Shown piece after piece: positions 29,213 to 39,275 of a stretch of 40,581 bases of DNA. The notes beneath the pieces are model-generated. The model searched no databases. It was not told the DNA's origin and saw only the letters and a program-made list of their open reading frames with translations. Source of the stretch: an uncultured Mycoplasmatota bacterium (GTDB taxonomy: Bacteria; Bacillota_I; Bacilli_A; RF39; UBA660); contig CAMMMG010000007.1 of NCBI GenBank assembly GCA_946497925.1, forward strand, positions 1 through 40,581, written 5' to 3'. The position numbers were made by a program, and so were the translations under genes. Positions within the stretch are counted from its first letter, which is position 1, and the number at the start of each line of letters is the position of its first letter.

Positions 29213-32029
29213 TTATAACATCTTCTTTAAGAATTGTCCCGTATAAGACTCTTTAACTTTACTTACTTCTTCAGGAGTACCAGTAGTAACTATACTACCA
29301 CCACCATCTCCTCCTTCAGGACCTAAATCAATAATGTAATCAGCACATTTTATAACATCTAGGTTATGCTCTATAACAAGCACTGTATCTTTATTATCGA
29401 CTATTTTCTGTAAAATTGCAAGTAGCTTCTTAATATCTGCTGAATGTAGTCCTGTAGTTGGTTCATCTAAAACAAATAAGGTCTTACCGGTCGCTTTCTT
29501 TTGTAACTCTTTAGCAAGTTTAACACGTTCAGCTTCTCCTCCAGAAAGTGTTGGAGCACTTTGACCTAATTTAATATAACCAAGTCCTACATCGTCTAAT
29601 ACTTGAAGTTTATTCTTAATCTTAGGAACATTACTAAAGAACTCTAATGCTTCACTAACACGCATATCTAAAACATCTGCAATATTCTTCTCTTTATAGT
29701 AAATGTTTAAAGTCTCTCTATTATACCTCGTACCATGACAAACTTCACAAGGGACATAAACATCAGGTAAGAAATGCATCTCTATTTTCTTAACCCCGTC
29801 CCCTCGACATGCTTCGCATCTACCACCTTTTACATTGAAAGAAAATCTATTCTTCTCAAAGCCATACATCTTCGCTTCTTTAGTATTAGTAAATAACTCT
29901 CTAATATCATCAAATACTCCAGTATAAGTAGCAGGATTACTTCTTGGAGTTCTACCAATAGGTGACTGTGATATATCAACAAGTTTATCAATATTATCAA
30001 GACCAAGTATCTTTTTATGTTTACCAGGTTTAGTTTTAGATTTATATAAAGTATTAGATGCAGCTTTTACAAGTATCTCATTAATCAAACTACTCTTACC
30101 ACTACCACTAACACCAGTTACACAAGTAAATGTTCCAAGAGGAATTTTAACATCTATATTTTTTAAATTATTCTCTTCTGCTCCTTTAATAGTTATATAT
30201 TTACCAATACCTTTTCTTCTAGTTTTTGGTACTTCAATACACTCTTTTCCACTTAAATAACGTCCAGTAACACTATTATCATTAGCCATAACTTCACTAG
30301 GTGTCCCTGCTGCAACTATTTTTCCTCCTCTATCTCCTGCTTCAGGACCAACATCAACTAAGTAATCTGCAGCAAGCATAGTATCAGTATCATGTTCTAC
30401 AACTATCAAAGTATTACCTAAATCTCTCATTTCAAGTAATGAATTAATAAGTCTATCATTATCTCTTTGATGAAGTCCTATACTAGGTTCATCTAGTACA
30501 TATAAAACACCAGTTAAACGAGAACCAATCTGAGTAGCAAGTCTAATACGTTGTGCTTCTCCTCCTGATAAAGTTCCAGCACTTCTTGCAAGAGTTAAAT
30601 ATTCAAGACCAACATTTTTTAAGAATGATAATCGTGACTTAATCTCCTTAAGGATAAGGTCTGCAATCTGCATATTCTCTTCACTTAATTTAAGATTATC
30701 AAAGAAAGTAATAAGTTCTTTAACACTCATACATGTTACTTCATAAATATTTTTATCTCCCACTTTAACAGATAAAACTTCATCAGCAAGTCTTGCCCCA
30801 TTACACACTTCACAAGTTTGTTCTATCATAAATTTCTCTAACCATTCTCTAATCCAACTACTAGATGTTTCCATATAACGTCTCTCAAGATTATTAATTA
30901 TTCCTTCATAATAATCAGTCTGGTTAGTAACATTACCACTTTTTGAAGTAAAATGAAAATTGATTAATTCATCACTTCCATATAAAATTAAGTCTTTCTC
31001 TCTTTCAGTTAGTTTCTTAAAAGGTTTAGTAAGACTTATTTTATAATGCTTACACAAACACTCTAATTTCTTAAAATAGATATTATCAGTATCATCTCCA
31101 AGAGTAACAATCGCTCCATCTTTTAAAGATTTATTCTTATCAGGAATAACTAAATCAGGATCTATTTTTAACTTTATACCAAGTCCCTTACACTCATGAC
31201 ATGCTCCATAAGGTGCATTAAAACTAAATAGACGAGGTTCAAGTTCAGGTAAAGAAAAATCACAATAAGGACATGCAAAATCTTCTGAATAAACCACTTC
31301 TTTATCCCCAAGGAAATCTACTACTACTTTACCTTTACTAAGTTTAGTTGCAACCTCTAAAGACTCAAATAATCTACTTCTAATACCATCTTTTAAAACA
31401 ATTCTATCAACAATTACTTCAATATTAGACTTTTTATTCTTCTCTAAAGTAATCTCTTCTGTTAAATCATGCATCTCTCCATTTACTCTAACTCTAACAA
31501 AACCTTGTTTTCTTAAATCATCAAGTAAATCTTTATGAGTACCCTTCTCTCCATGAACAACAGGAGCCATAATAACAAGTCTAGTACCTTCCTCATGTTC
31601 CAATATTTTATTAGTCATCTCTTCAATACTCTGGCTAGTTATAGGAATATTATGATTAGGACAATATGGAACCCCAACTCTTGCAAATAAAAGACGTAAG
31701 TAATCATATATTTCTGTAACAGTACCAACAGTACTACGAGGATTCTTACTAGTAGTCTTCTGATCAATACTAATCGCAGGACTAAGCCCTTCTATAGAAT
31801 CTACATCAGGCTTTTCAGTCCCTCCTAAAAACTGTCTAGCATAAGCAGAAAGACTCTCTACATATCTTCTTTGTCCTTCTGCATATATCGTATCAAAAGC
31901 AAGAGAAGATTTACCACTACCACTAACACCAGTCATTACAATTAATTTATTCTTAGGTAATTCTATTGAAACATTCTTTAAATTATTTTCTCTAGCACCT
32001 TTAACTATTATTTTATCCACAATTACCAC
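29213..32029 (-). CDS. uvrA: Excinuclease ABC subunit A
   Basis: [61 protein letters not shown]. Confidence 0.98.
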   Translation of the reverse strand: MVIVDKIIVKGARENNLKNVSIELPKNKLIVMTGVSGSGKSSLAFDTIYAEGQRRYVESLSAYARQFLGGTEKPDVDSIEGLSPAISIDQKTTSKNPRSTVGTVTEIYDYLRLLFARVGVPYCPNHNIPITSQSIEEMTNKILEHEEGTRLVIMAPVVHGEKGTHKDLLDDLRKQGFVRVRVNGEMHDLTEEITLEKNKKSNIEVIVDRIVLKDGIRSRLFESLEVATKLSKGKVVVDFLGDKEVVYSEDFACPYCDFSLPELEPRLFSFNAPYGACHECKGLGIKLKIDPDLVIPDKNKSLKDGAIVTLGDDTDNIYFKKLECLCKHYKISLTKPFKKLTEREKDLILYGSDELINFHFTSKSGNVTNQTDYYEGIINNLERRYMETSSSWIREWLEKFMIEQTCEVCNGARLADEVLSVKVGDKNIYEVTCMSVKELITFFDNLKLSEENMQIADLILKEIKSRLSFLKNVGLEYLTLARSAGTLSGGEAQRIRLATQIGSRLTGVLYVLDEPSIGLHQRDNDRLINSLLEMRDLGNTLIVVEHDTDTMLAADYLVDVGPEAGDRGGKIVAAGTPSEVMANDNSVTGRYLSGKECIEVPKTRRKGIGKYITIKGAEENNLKNIDVKIPLGTFTCVTGVSGSGKSSLINEILVKAASNTLYKSKTKPGKHKKILGLDNIDKLVDISQSPIGRTPRSNPATYTGVFDDIRELFTNTKEAKMYGFEKNRFSFNVKGGRCEACRGDGVKKIEMHFLPDVYVPCEVCHGTRYNRETLNIYYKEKNIADVLDMRVSEALEFFSNVPKIKNKLQVLDDVGLGYIKLGQSAPTLSGGEAERVKLAKELQKKATGKTLFVLDEPTTGLHSADIKKLLAILQKIVDNKDTVLVIEHNLDVIKCADYIIDLGPEGGDGGGSIVTTGTPEEVSKVKESYTGQFLKKML

Positions 32030-32170
32030 TTCCTTAAAACGCTATTTATTATAATACAAAACAATACATTTTTCTACTACCAAAATATACCATAAGTAAT
32101 GCATTTAGTCAAACAAATTTTCTATAAAAGAGAAATAATAAAAGTATAGACCACTCTCTAATCTATACTA

Positions 32171-32869
32171 TTATCTTTGTCCTAATAAGAAAGCAATTAA
32201 AGGTATTAAAATACTACTAGCGATTACAACAAATGCTAAAGCATAATTAGTAACAAAAGCTGCTATATCATTATCTTTCTTTCCAGGTAATGGCATTGGA
32301 ACAATATTATCATCATCATTACCATAATGTCCTGTACTCTTAACATAACTTCTACCTTTACTAGAACCACCTTCTTCTTCAAGAGCTTTATTAAGTTTAG
32401 TAATTTCCTGTTTGTTTTTAATTTCTAGATAATCACACAAATAAGTATGACCCCCATTAACTACAATCATCTGATAATAATTAACTAAATTCTCAGGTAT
32501 AAATATTTTAAACTGTGAATAGTTTTCTTTCAAAAACTCTGGTTTTAAATGTTCCAATGTTTCTGACAAAATACCTATCTCTAAGAAAGCTAAGTTATAT
32601 ATATTATTATTTATTTTATTAGTAATATCATCATCCATTACATCAATACTTTTAAAATTAACATAATCTTCATTATTATTAGTAACACCTACTACTATAT
32701 TTTTAGGATTAAAGTTAATAACGTAATATCCTTTACCATGAATATATTTCATCGTAGAATCCATAACATAAAAAAGACGTGTATACTCATCATTATTATG
32801 ATAAGTCTTAGTATACTCATCTAATGTCTCTTCAAAAGGAAATCTAATTATCTCTCCCATAGGCATCAC
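32171..32869 (-). CDS. Tail-anchored membrane protein with kinase-catalytic-loop-like motif
   Basis: YIHGKGYYVINFNPKNIVV resembles a HxxGxxxxNxxPxNI kinase loop; C-terminal TM AFVVIASSILIPLIAFLLG. Confidence 0.5.
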   Translation of the reverse strand: MMPMGEIIRFPFEETLDEYTKTYHNNDEYTRLFYVMDSTMKYIHGKGYYVINFNPKNIVVGVTNNNEDYVNFKSIDVMDDDITNKINNNIYNLAFLEIGILSETLEHLKPEFLKENYSQFKIFIPENLVNYYQMIVVNGGHTYLCDYLEIKNKQEITKLNKALEEEGGSSKGRSYVKSTGHYGNDDDNIVPMPLPGKKDNDIAAFVTNYALAFVVIASSILIPLIAFLLGQR

Positions 32870-32915
32870 TGCTTTCTATTCTTTATACTATAATTTTATA
32901 GCATTTTAAGATTAA

Positions 32916-33794
32916 TTACAAGAGGCGTTTATATTCAAGAATCTTTTCTTTCGCTCTAGTTGTCTTAACAGAATCTAACCAATAATCTTCAGGACTTCCT
33001 CCCATTACAAAAGATACTCTATCATTATTTTTTAATTCATAATCAAGTGGTACTTCTATTCCATTAACAATCGCTCTATCAAGATTATAACCAGTACTGT
33101 CGCCTTCTAAAAATGCTAAATCTATAGGAGTAGAACCTAAAGGTAATTCAATAGTCTTATTATTTTTAGTTCTAACATAGACATGTTCATTAGCAAATAA
33201 CTCTTTTTTAACTTTCTCTACATATAAATCATTTCTTTCAAAATATTCACTAAGAAAGTTAAGATCTTTACAAAACTGTAAATTCTCTCTAATCTCATCT
33301 TGTAGTTCCCTAAATGGTTTATTCTTAGAATAAATGTAATAAGGAAGACCATACGTATCAACCATATCCATATCATTAGTCCTAATTTGTGCTTGCACTA
33401 AACAATTATTAACCGAAAAAACAGTATGTAAAGACTGATACAAATTAGTTTTAGGTACTGCAATAAAATCTTTAATTATTGATTTAGCAGGAACATATTC
33501 TTTATTTATAACAGCCACAGCTTTATAACAATCTAAATAATCATCAGTTATTATTTTAACAGCAAATAAATCATGTACTGCATCAAGAGTTACAATATTT
33601 GTATTACTATGATTAAGCTTTCTATTAAGTTTATTTAACTTTTTATAAGTACTATAAACTTCTTTTATTCTTAACTTAACAACACCTTTAATATTATTAT
33701 CTCTTAAAGTCCTTTCTATATTAAAAACAACTCTATCTAATGTATCTTTATTTACATCAAAATACTCATTTATTTTTTCTTGAAGTATCTTCAT
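32916..33794 (-). CDS. RelA/SpoT synthetase-like plus TGS protein (split Rel, C-terminal part)
   Basis: KLRIKEVYSTYKKL, HDLFAVKII, KDFIAVPKTNLYQSLHTVF, AQIRT; TGS VYVRTKNNKTIELPLGSTPIDLAF. Confidence 0.85.
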   Translation of the reverse strand: MKILQEKINEYFDVNKDTLDRVVFNIERTLRDNNIKGVVKLRIKEVYSTYKKLNKLNRKLNHSNTNIVTLDAVHDLFAVKIITDDYLDCYKAVAVINKEYVPAKSIIKDFIAVPKTNLYQSLHTVFSVNNCLVQAQIRTNDMDMVDTYGLPYYIYSKNKPFRELQDEIRENLQFCKDLNFLSEYFERNDLYVEKVKKELFANEHVYVRTKNNKTIELPLGSTPIDLAFLEGDSTGYNLDRAIVNGIEVPLDYELKNNDRVSFVMGGSPEDYWLDSVKTTRAKEKILEYKRLL

Positions 33795-34374
33795 AATCTA
33801 AAGGATTCAACACTTTAAAAGATAAATCTTCTAATTTCTTTTTCACTTCATAAATACCAGTACGATATGCTAAAGGAACATACAAATCTATTGTCTCAAG
33901 TGCATTTTCTTTTTGTTTAAATTCACTCTTAAAACCAATTGTCATCATATTATGAAGTCTATCTGCACACTTAATATGAATATCTCTAATATCATCATTA
34001 ATCGCTCTTAATATCTTGGCTGTATTCGCTTCTACTTTTTCACTCTTACTAGAAAAGTTCATCCCTTTTAATTTACTAACACCATCAACAAGTCCTGCCA
34101 CACTACTTCCAAATATAGACTCTATTTCTCCTAAAGTAATATCAGTATCTTCAACAACATCATGTAAAAGTCCAGCCACAATCGTTTCTGTATCATTATA
34201 AGTAGAAGCAAGGATATAGGCAACATATAAAGGATGAGTTATATAAGGCTCCCCACTCTGTCTAAACTGCCCTTCATGAAGTTTAGAAGCTAAAAGATAG
34301 GCTTTTTTAATGACTTCTTCTCCTCCTATATTATTTTCTCTTACTTTATCAAGAACATCATTAATAGTTATCAA
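33766..34374 (-). CDS. HD-domain (p)ppGpp hydrolase-like protein (split Rel, N-terminal part)
   Basis: HEGQFRQSGEPYITHPLYVA, VAGLLHDVVEDTDIT, KCADRLHNMMTIG. Confidence 0.9.
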   Translation of the reverse strand: MITINDVLDKVRENNIGGEEVIKKAYLLASKLHEGQFRQSGEPYITHPLYVAYILASTYNDTETIVAGLLHDVVEDTDITLGEIESIFGSSVAGLVDGVSKLKGMNFSSKSEKVEANTAKILRAINDDIRDIHIKCADRLHNMMTIGFKSEFKQKENALETIDLYVPLAYRTGIYEVKKKLEDLSFKVLNPLDYEDTSRKNK

Positions 34375-34404
34375 AATATCACTCCTCTCTAAAATTATTT
34401 ACAA

Positions 34405-34433
34405 AAAAATGACTTACCAAAAAAGTCATTTTT
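34405..34433 (-). terminator. Intrinsic terminator between the sigma factor and rel-like genes
   Basis: aaaaatgactt-accaaaa-aagtcattttt stem-loop. Confidence 0.6.
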
Positions 34434-34524
34434 ATCAATCATTAAATATATCTAAAAAACCTCTCATAATACCACTACCTCTTTAAAATATTAGAAAGAT
34501 AATAACAAAGAAAAGTAATATTTG

Positions 34525-35094
34525 TCAACTACAAAACTCAACTTTTTCCCTCATCGCTTTAATAACTCTACTAATATGAGAAGAACTAACCTCTAAAAGT
34601 TCTTCTATTTCAAAATATTTAAAGTTATTTAGTCTTAAGGTAATAATAGCAGAATCTAACTGACTTAAATTATCTAAATAGTCATCCAATGTATTATATA
34701 TATCTAAATTATCTATAGAATCATATGGATCTACTGCACTAGAATCTTTAACTTCAAAGTCTAACTCTTGATATTTTAAAAGAGGTCTATTCTTAAGCGT
34801 AAGAATACTTCTATACATATAATTAAAACTAGATGTTAAACATACTAAAAGAAAAGAATAAAACAAAGTTCCTTTATTAGAATCAAATTTCTTAATAGCA
34901 TGATTAAAAGCAATAATACCTTCCTGTAAGAAATCATCAAGAGTAAAACCCTCATAGTGATTAGTTTTTAAATAATTATAATATTCCAAAGCTTTACCAT
35001 AAATAACAGGTTTATACTTTTTTAGCATAATATTATAGGCCACTTCATCATTATCATAAATTAAATCTAAAAGCTCATAATCATTATATTTCAT
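34525..35094 (-). CDS. RNA polymerase sigma factor, sigma-70 family (SigH-like)
   Basis: LDDFLQEGIIAFNHAIKKFDSNKGTLFYSFLLVCLTS region 2; C-terminal HTH. Confidence 0.8.
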   Translation of the reverse strand: MKYNDYELLDLIYDNDEVAYNIMLKKYKPVIYGKALEYYNYLKTNHYEGFTLDDFLQEGIIAFNHAIKKFDSNKGTLFYSFLLVCLTSSFNYMYRSILTLKNRPLLKYQELDFEVKDSSAVDPYDSIDNLDIYNTLDDYLDNLSQLDSAIITLRLNNFKYFEIEELLEVSSSHISRVIKAMREKVEFCS

Positions 35095-35099
35095 AAATC

Positions 35100-35804
35100 C
35101 TACTTTCTATTTCGGACTACCTCATATATCAATATACCAGCTGCGACAGAAGCATTTAAACTATCTATTTTAGGACTAATAGGAATAGTCACTAAAAAGT
35201 CACAATTTTCTTTAACTAGCTTACTAATACCTTTCTCTTCATTCCCAATAATAAGACATGCTTTTCCATTATAATCTACTTTTCTATAGTCTTCTCCATT
35301 CATAACAGTACCATATATCCAAAAACCATTATCTTTAAGAATCTTAATAGTATTATTAAGATTAGTAACCAATACTATATCAATATCAAATACTGCACCT
35401 ACACTAGTCTTAATAACAGTAGAATTTATAAGCACTTGTCTATCATTAGGAATAATAATTGCATTAAAACCAGCAGCTACCGCTGTTCTAATAATCGCTC
35501 CAAAATTATGAGGATCAAGAATATGATCTAATATAAGTACTTTATCATATTCTTTTTCTATAATTTTATTTAAAGGCGTATATTGATAGTCCTCCATATC
35601 AATGATTATACCTTGATGAACCCCATCTATCAAATTATCAAGTTCCAATTTTGACATAAATCTAATCCTAGATTTTAAATTTTCACTAGAGAAAATTTCA
35701 TTTTTCTCATAATAATTCTTTTCAACATATATTTTTCTTACTTTTTTAAAATTTTTATCATCTTTAAGTACTCTTTCTGCCACATTTCTTCCATATACTA
35801 ACAT
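35100..35804 (-). CDS. rlmB: TrmH-family 23S rRNA (guanosine-2'-O-) methyltransferase
   Basis: VYGRNVAERVL, LDHILDPHNFGAIIRTAVAAGFNAIIIP, IGNEEKGIS, IPISPKIDSLNASVAAGILIYE. Confidence 0.93.
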   Translation of the reverse strand: MLVYGRNVAERVLKDDKNFKKVRKIYVEKNYYEKNEIFSSENLKSRIRFMSKLELDNLIDGVHQGIIIDMEDYQYTPLNKIIEKEYDKVLILDHILDPHNFGAIIRTAVAAGFNAIIIPNDRQVLINSTVIKTSVGAVFDIDIVLVTNLNNTIKILKDNGFWIYGTVMNGEDYRKVDYNGKACLIIGNEEKGISKLVKENCDFLVTIPISPKIDSLNASVAAGILIYEVVRNRK

Positions 35805-35806
35805 AA

Positions 35807-36229
35807 CTATTCCTCCGTAATAAACTTAATAACTTCATCTATTCTATCCACTCTATTGCTAAGTTTTAAATAACCAATTAAAGCCTCAAGAGCAGTCGCT
35901 TTTTTATATTCTATCACACTACAGCCTTTAGGATTAGCATGACTCTTAGCATTTCTAGCCCGTTTAACAACACTAATCTCATCTTCATTAAAGAAGTCAC
36001 TATCTAACATTTTATCTAAAAAATAAGCTTGTCTTTTTGCACTAACATAATTAATAGACTCCTTCTGCAAATCATTAACTTTATTAATTTTTTTCTCTAT
36101 TAAATACATTCTAATATACTCTTCATAAACTGCATCACCAAGATAAGCAAGTACTAAAGAATTAACACATCTAATATCCATAAACATCTCCTCTAAAGAA
36201 AAAAGACTAAAAAGTCTAATCTCTATCAT
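35807..36229 (-). CDS. mrnC: Mini-ribonuclease III
   Basis: LAYLGDAVYEEYIRMYLIEK, RNAKSHANPKG, KKATALEALIGYL. Confidence 0.92.
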   Translation of the reverse strand: MIEIRLFSLFSLEEMFMDIRCVNSLVLAYLGDAVYEEYIRMYLIEKKINKVNDLQKESINYVSAKRQAYFLDKMLDSDFFNEDEISVVKRARNAKSHANPKGCSVIEYKKATALEALIGYLKLSNRVDRIDEVIKFITEE

Positions 36230-36905
36230 TACCCATTACAATTAAAACTAATCTTAATAATTCTAATAATGTTGATATTAAAGAAGCAACATAAGTCATA
36301 GCAGCAGCCATCAACATAGAACTAGCCATAGACTTCTCGCTTGCTTCAACAACTTTTAATTTATTAAGAAACATTTTACCTCTTTTAGAAGCATTAAACT
36401 CTACAGGTAAAGTAATAAGTTGAAATAGTAATATTGCCACTAACAAGAATATACCAACCCAAGCAAGGTTCATCGCTCCAAAGATAAGACCAATTAAAAC
36501 AGCTAAATAACCAAACTTAGAACTAAAATTAACAATAGGTACTAAGAAAGATCTAAACCTTAAAAAGAAATATCCCTCTTTATCTTGAACAGCATGTCCA
36601 CATTCATGAGCTGCCACACTAACACTTGCAATAGAGTCACCATTGTATATATCAGTAGAAAGTCTAACAACTTTAGCTCTTGGATCATAATGGTCAGTCA
36701 AATATCCTCTAGTCTCTACAACATAAATATCCTCTAATCCATTATCTTTTAATATCTCTCTAGCAACTTCTGCACCTGTCATACCACTTTTAACTTTAAC
36801 TTTTTTATATTTACTATATCTTGTTCTTAAATAAATATCTGCAACTAATGTTATAAGAAAAGCAATTATAACAAGTCCATATCCAAAATACATATAATAA
36901 AACAT
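36216..36905 (-). CDS. Zinc metallopeptidase (YugP-like, HEXXH-type)
   Basis: SVSVAAHECGHAVQDKEGYFFLRFRSFLVPIVNFSSKFGY. Confidence 0.9.
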   Translation of the reverse strand: MFYYMYFGYGLVIIAFLITLVADIYLRTRYSKYKKVKVKSGMTGAEVAREILKDNGLEDIYVVETRGYLTDHYDPRAKVVRLSTDIYNGDSIASVSVAAHECGHAVQDKEGYFFLRFRSFLVPIVNFSSKFGYLAVLIGLIFGAMNLAWVGIFLLVAILLFQLITLPVEFNASKRGKMFLNKLKVVEASEKSMASSMLMAAAMTYVASLISTLLELLRLVLIVMGNDRD

Positions 36906-36915
36906 TTAAAACCTC

Positions 36916-38298
36916 CTATATTTTCTCTATAGTAGTACCTTCTCTACTATCTATTAATCTAATACCTTTAGTAAGAAGATAATCTCTTATCTCATCAGCT
37001 CTACTATAATCTTTATTTTTCTTTGCTTCATTTCTTTCTTCAATTAATTTAACTATTCTCTGATCAATATCTATTATATCATCTTTTAGTAAATCTAAAC
37101 TTAAAACTTTATCAAATTCCATAACTAACTGTTTCTTAGTCTTATCACTAGTATCAAGTTTTAATACTTCATAAAGAACTGTTAAAGTCATCGCTGTATT
37201 CATATCATCAGATAATGCTTCTTTAAATTTATCTAGATAAGTCTTAATTATCTCCCCCTCAAGTTCACCTTCATCTTTAAGTAAAGATACTCTATTCTTA
37301 AGTTTCTTATAAGCATTTTCTGCTTGCCCTAAAGCTTCATAAGTAAAAAGTAATGGTTTACGATAATGAGACTCTAAACACATATAACGATAACTTAAAG
37401 GATTATAACCTTCTTTTTCTAAAGTACTAACAGTAAGTATATCTCCTTTAGATTTACTCATCTTACCACTTTTATCATTTAAATGTTCTCCATGTACCCA
37501 ATAATTACACCATTTATGACCTAAATAAGCTTCACTCTGAGCGATTTCATTAGTATGATGTGGAAAGATATTATCAACACCACCACAGTGTATATCAAGA
37601 TGTTCTCCTAAATTTTTAATAGCAATGCAAGAACACTCTATATGCCAACCAGGATAACCAACACCAAAAGGACAATCCCATTTTAACTCTTGTGAATCAA
37701 ACTTAGACTTAGTAAACCATAAAACAAAGTCAGCTTGATTTTTCTTATTACTATCAAACTCAACACCTTCACGTGCACCCACTACCATATCATCAATTTT
37801 ATGATTAGTTAAAATATAGTAATCACTAAGTTTAGATGTATCAAAATAAACATTACCACCTGCTTTATAAGCATAACCTTCATCAAGTAGTTTTTCTATC
37901 ATCTTTATATAAGAATCTATATTACTAGTAGCAGGACTAACAATACTAGGCCACTTAATATTAAGTTTCTCTGTATCTTTTTTAAACTCCTCAGTGTAAA
38001 ACTTAGCGATATCTAATACTGATTTGTGTTCTCTTTTCGCACTTTTAAGCATTTTATCATCACCACTATCAGAATCACTTGACAAATGCCCAACATCAGT
38101 AATATTCATACAACGCTTAACATTATAACCTAACATATTTAAAGTTTTTTCTAACACGTCTTCCATTATATAAGTCCTTAAATTCCCAATATGAGCATAA
38201 TGATAAACAGTAGGACCACAAGTATACATCTTAACTTCATTTTTATCTATTGGCACAAACTCTTCTACACTTCTTGTAAGAGTATTATATAATTTCAT
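36916..38298 (-). CDS. cysS: Cysteinyl-tRNA synthetase
   Basis: MYTCGPTVYHYAHIGNLRTY, GWHIECS, HGEHLNDKSGKMSKSKG. Confidence 0.97.
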   Translation of the reverse strand: MKLYNTLTRSVEEFVPIDKNEVKMYTCGPTVYHYAHIGNLRTYIMEDVLEKTLNMLGYNVKRCMNITDVGHLSSDSDSGDDKMLKSAKREHKSVLDIAKFYTEEFKKDTEKLNIKWPSIVSPATSNIDSYIKMIEKLLDEGYAYKAGGNVYFDTSKLSDYYILTNHKIDDMVVGAREGVEFDSNKKNQADFVLWFTKSKFDSQELKWDCPFGVGYPGWHIECSCIAIKNLGEHLDIHCGGVDNIFPHHTNEIAQSEAYLGHKWCNYWVHGEHLNDKSGKMSKSKGDILTVSTLEKEGYNPLSYRYMCLESHYRKPLLFTYEALGQAENAYKKLKNRVSLLKDEGELEGEIIKTYLDKFKEALSDDMNTAMTLTVLYEVLKLDTSDKTKKQLVMEFDKVLSLDLLKDDIIDIDQRIVKLIEERNEAKKNKDYSRADEIRDYLLTKGIRLIDSREGTTIEKI

Positions 38299-38427
38299 AA
38301 CGTCACCTCTTTCTAATTGAATATATTATATCATTAAACTATTTAAAAGAAAATAAGAGACTTATACTTATCCCTTATTACATTATATGATTATTTTATA
38401 ATATTCTTTTCATCTTTTTATTAACAA

Positions 38428-38772
38428 CTAATCTACATATTTATGTTGCTCACTAGTCCAAGCAGGAGTACAAGGTACACATGCCTCAAACTCTCCTTCA
38501 AAAGCATAACACTCATTTTTATCAAGTAAAATAACGTCACCACTTTTAAACTTTATCTTTTCTTCCTTGCCTTTAACTTCTAAAATACCACTACCAGTCA
38601 TTATATAAAGTAGTTCTTTACATTCAGTATTTGTTTGATAACCTACTTTAGGACTTCTTCCATTTATTTTAATAATGGATAAATCCAAATCTTTATCGAA
38701 TATAGGATATTGAAAGCCAGACTTATCATCATTACCAAAAAACTCTGCCTTTTCTTTGCTTACATAAATCAT
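38428..38772 (-). CDS. Cupin-domain protein
   Basis: YIMTGSGILEVKGKEEKIKFKSGDVILLDKNECYAFEG. Confidence 0.75.
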   Translation of the reverse strand: MIYVSKEKAEFFGNDDKSGFQYPIFDKDLDLSIIKINGRSPKVGYQTNTECKELLYIMTGSGILEVKGKEEKIKFKSGDVILLDKNECYAFEGEFEACVPCTPAWTSEQHKYVD

Positions 38773-38797
38773 AATAAATATCTCCTTTCAAAAAATA

Positions 38798-39112
38798 TCA
38801 TTCATTATTTTCTATTAGTAATTTCATTTCTTTTAATTTTGTTTCTAATAATTTCTTATCAATAAGCTTTAATTTATATTCAGAAATTAAAGTTTGAGTC
38901 ATATTTTTACTAAGTGAGTATTCTACAACATCTTTATCTTTAGAACTACAAAGAATAACTCCAACACTAGGATTTTCTTGTTCTTTTTTAACATCTCTAT
39001 CTAATGCTTCTAAATATAAGTTCATTTTTCCTAAATATTCTGCTTTAAATTCTCCTAATTTCAATTCAAAAGCTACTAAACAAGATAACTCTCTATTGTA
39101 AAATAACAAATC
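38798..39112 (-). pseudogene. 3' part of an interrupted DUF1016/YhcG-type PDDEXK nuclease gene
   Basis: DLLFYNRELSCLVAFELKLGEFKAEYLGKMNLYLEALD... matches the DUF1016 C-terminus; residues N-terminal to DLLFYN in the ORF track appear IS-derived. Confidence 0.8.
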
Positions 39113-39122
39113 TAGAACAAAT

Positions 39123-39142
39123 AAAACAAACAGGTTTGTTTT
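39123..39142. repeat. Subterminal right-end palindrome of the IS element
   Basis: aaaacaaac-ag-gtttgtttt, perfect 9-bp stem about 10 nt from the inferred end. Confidence 0.75.
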
Positions 39143-39275
39143 TACCTTGTCGTTACCTCCAAGGATTCCTACTTCATAGATAGAGTAACCTCTATTCTCC
39201 ATAGGCTTAAATTCCGATAGTCGCTACCGTACTAATTTATTTTTATATTAAATTGTTATTTATCTAAAACATTAT

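Noticed and set aside
39113-39202. N-terminal residues MENRGYSIYEVGILGGNDKVKTNLFVLFVL of ORF 38798-39202 as genuine nuclease sequence
   Set aside because: They lie within the inferred IS right end, and removing them restores the expected DUF1016 sequence.
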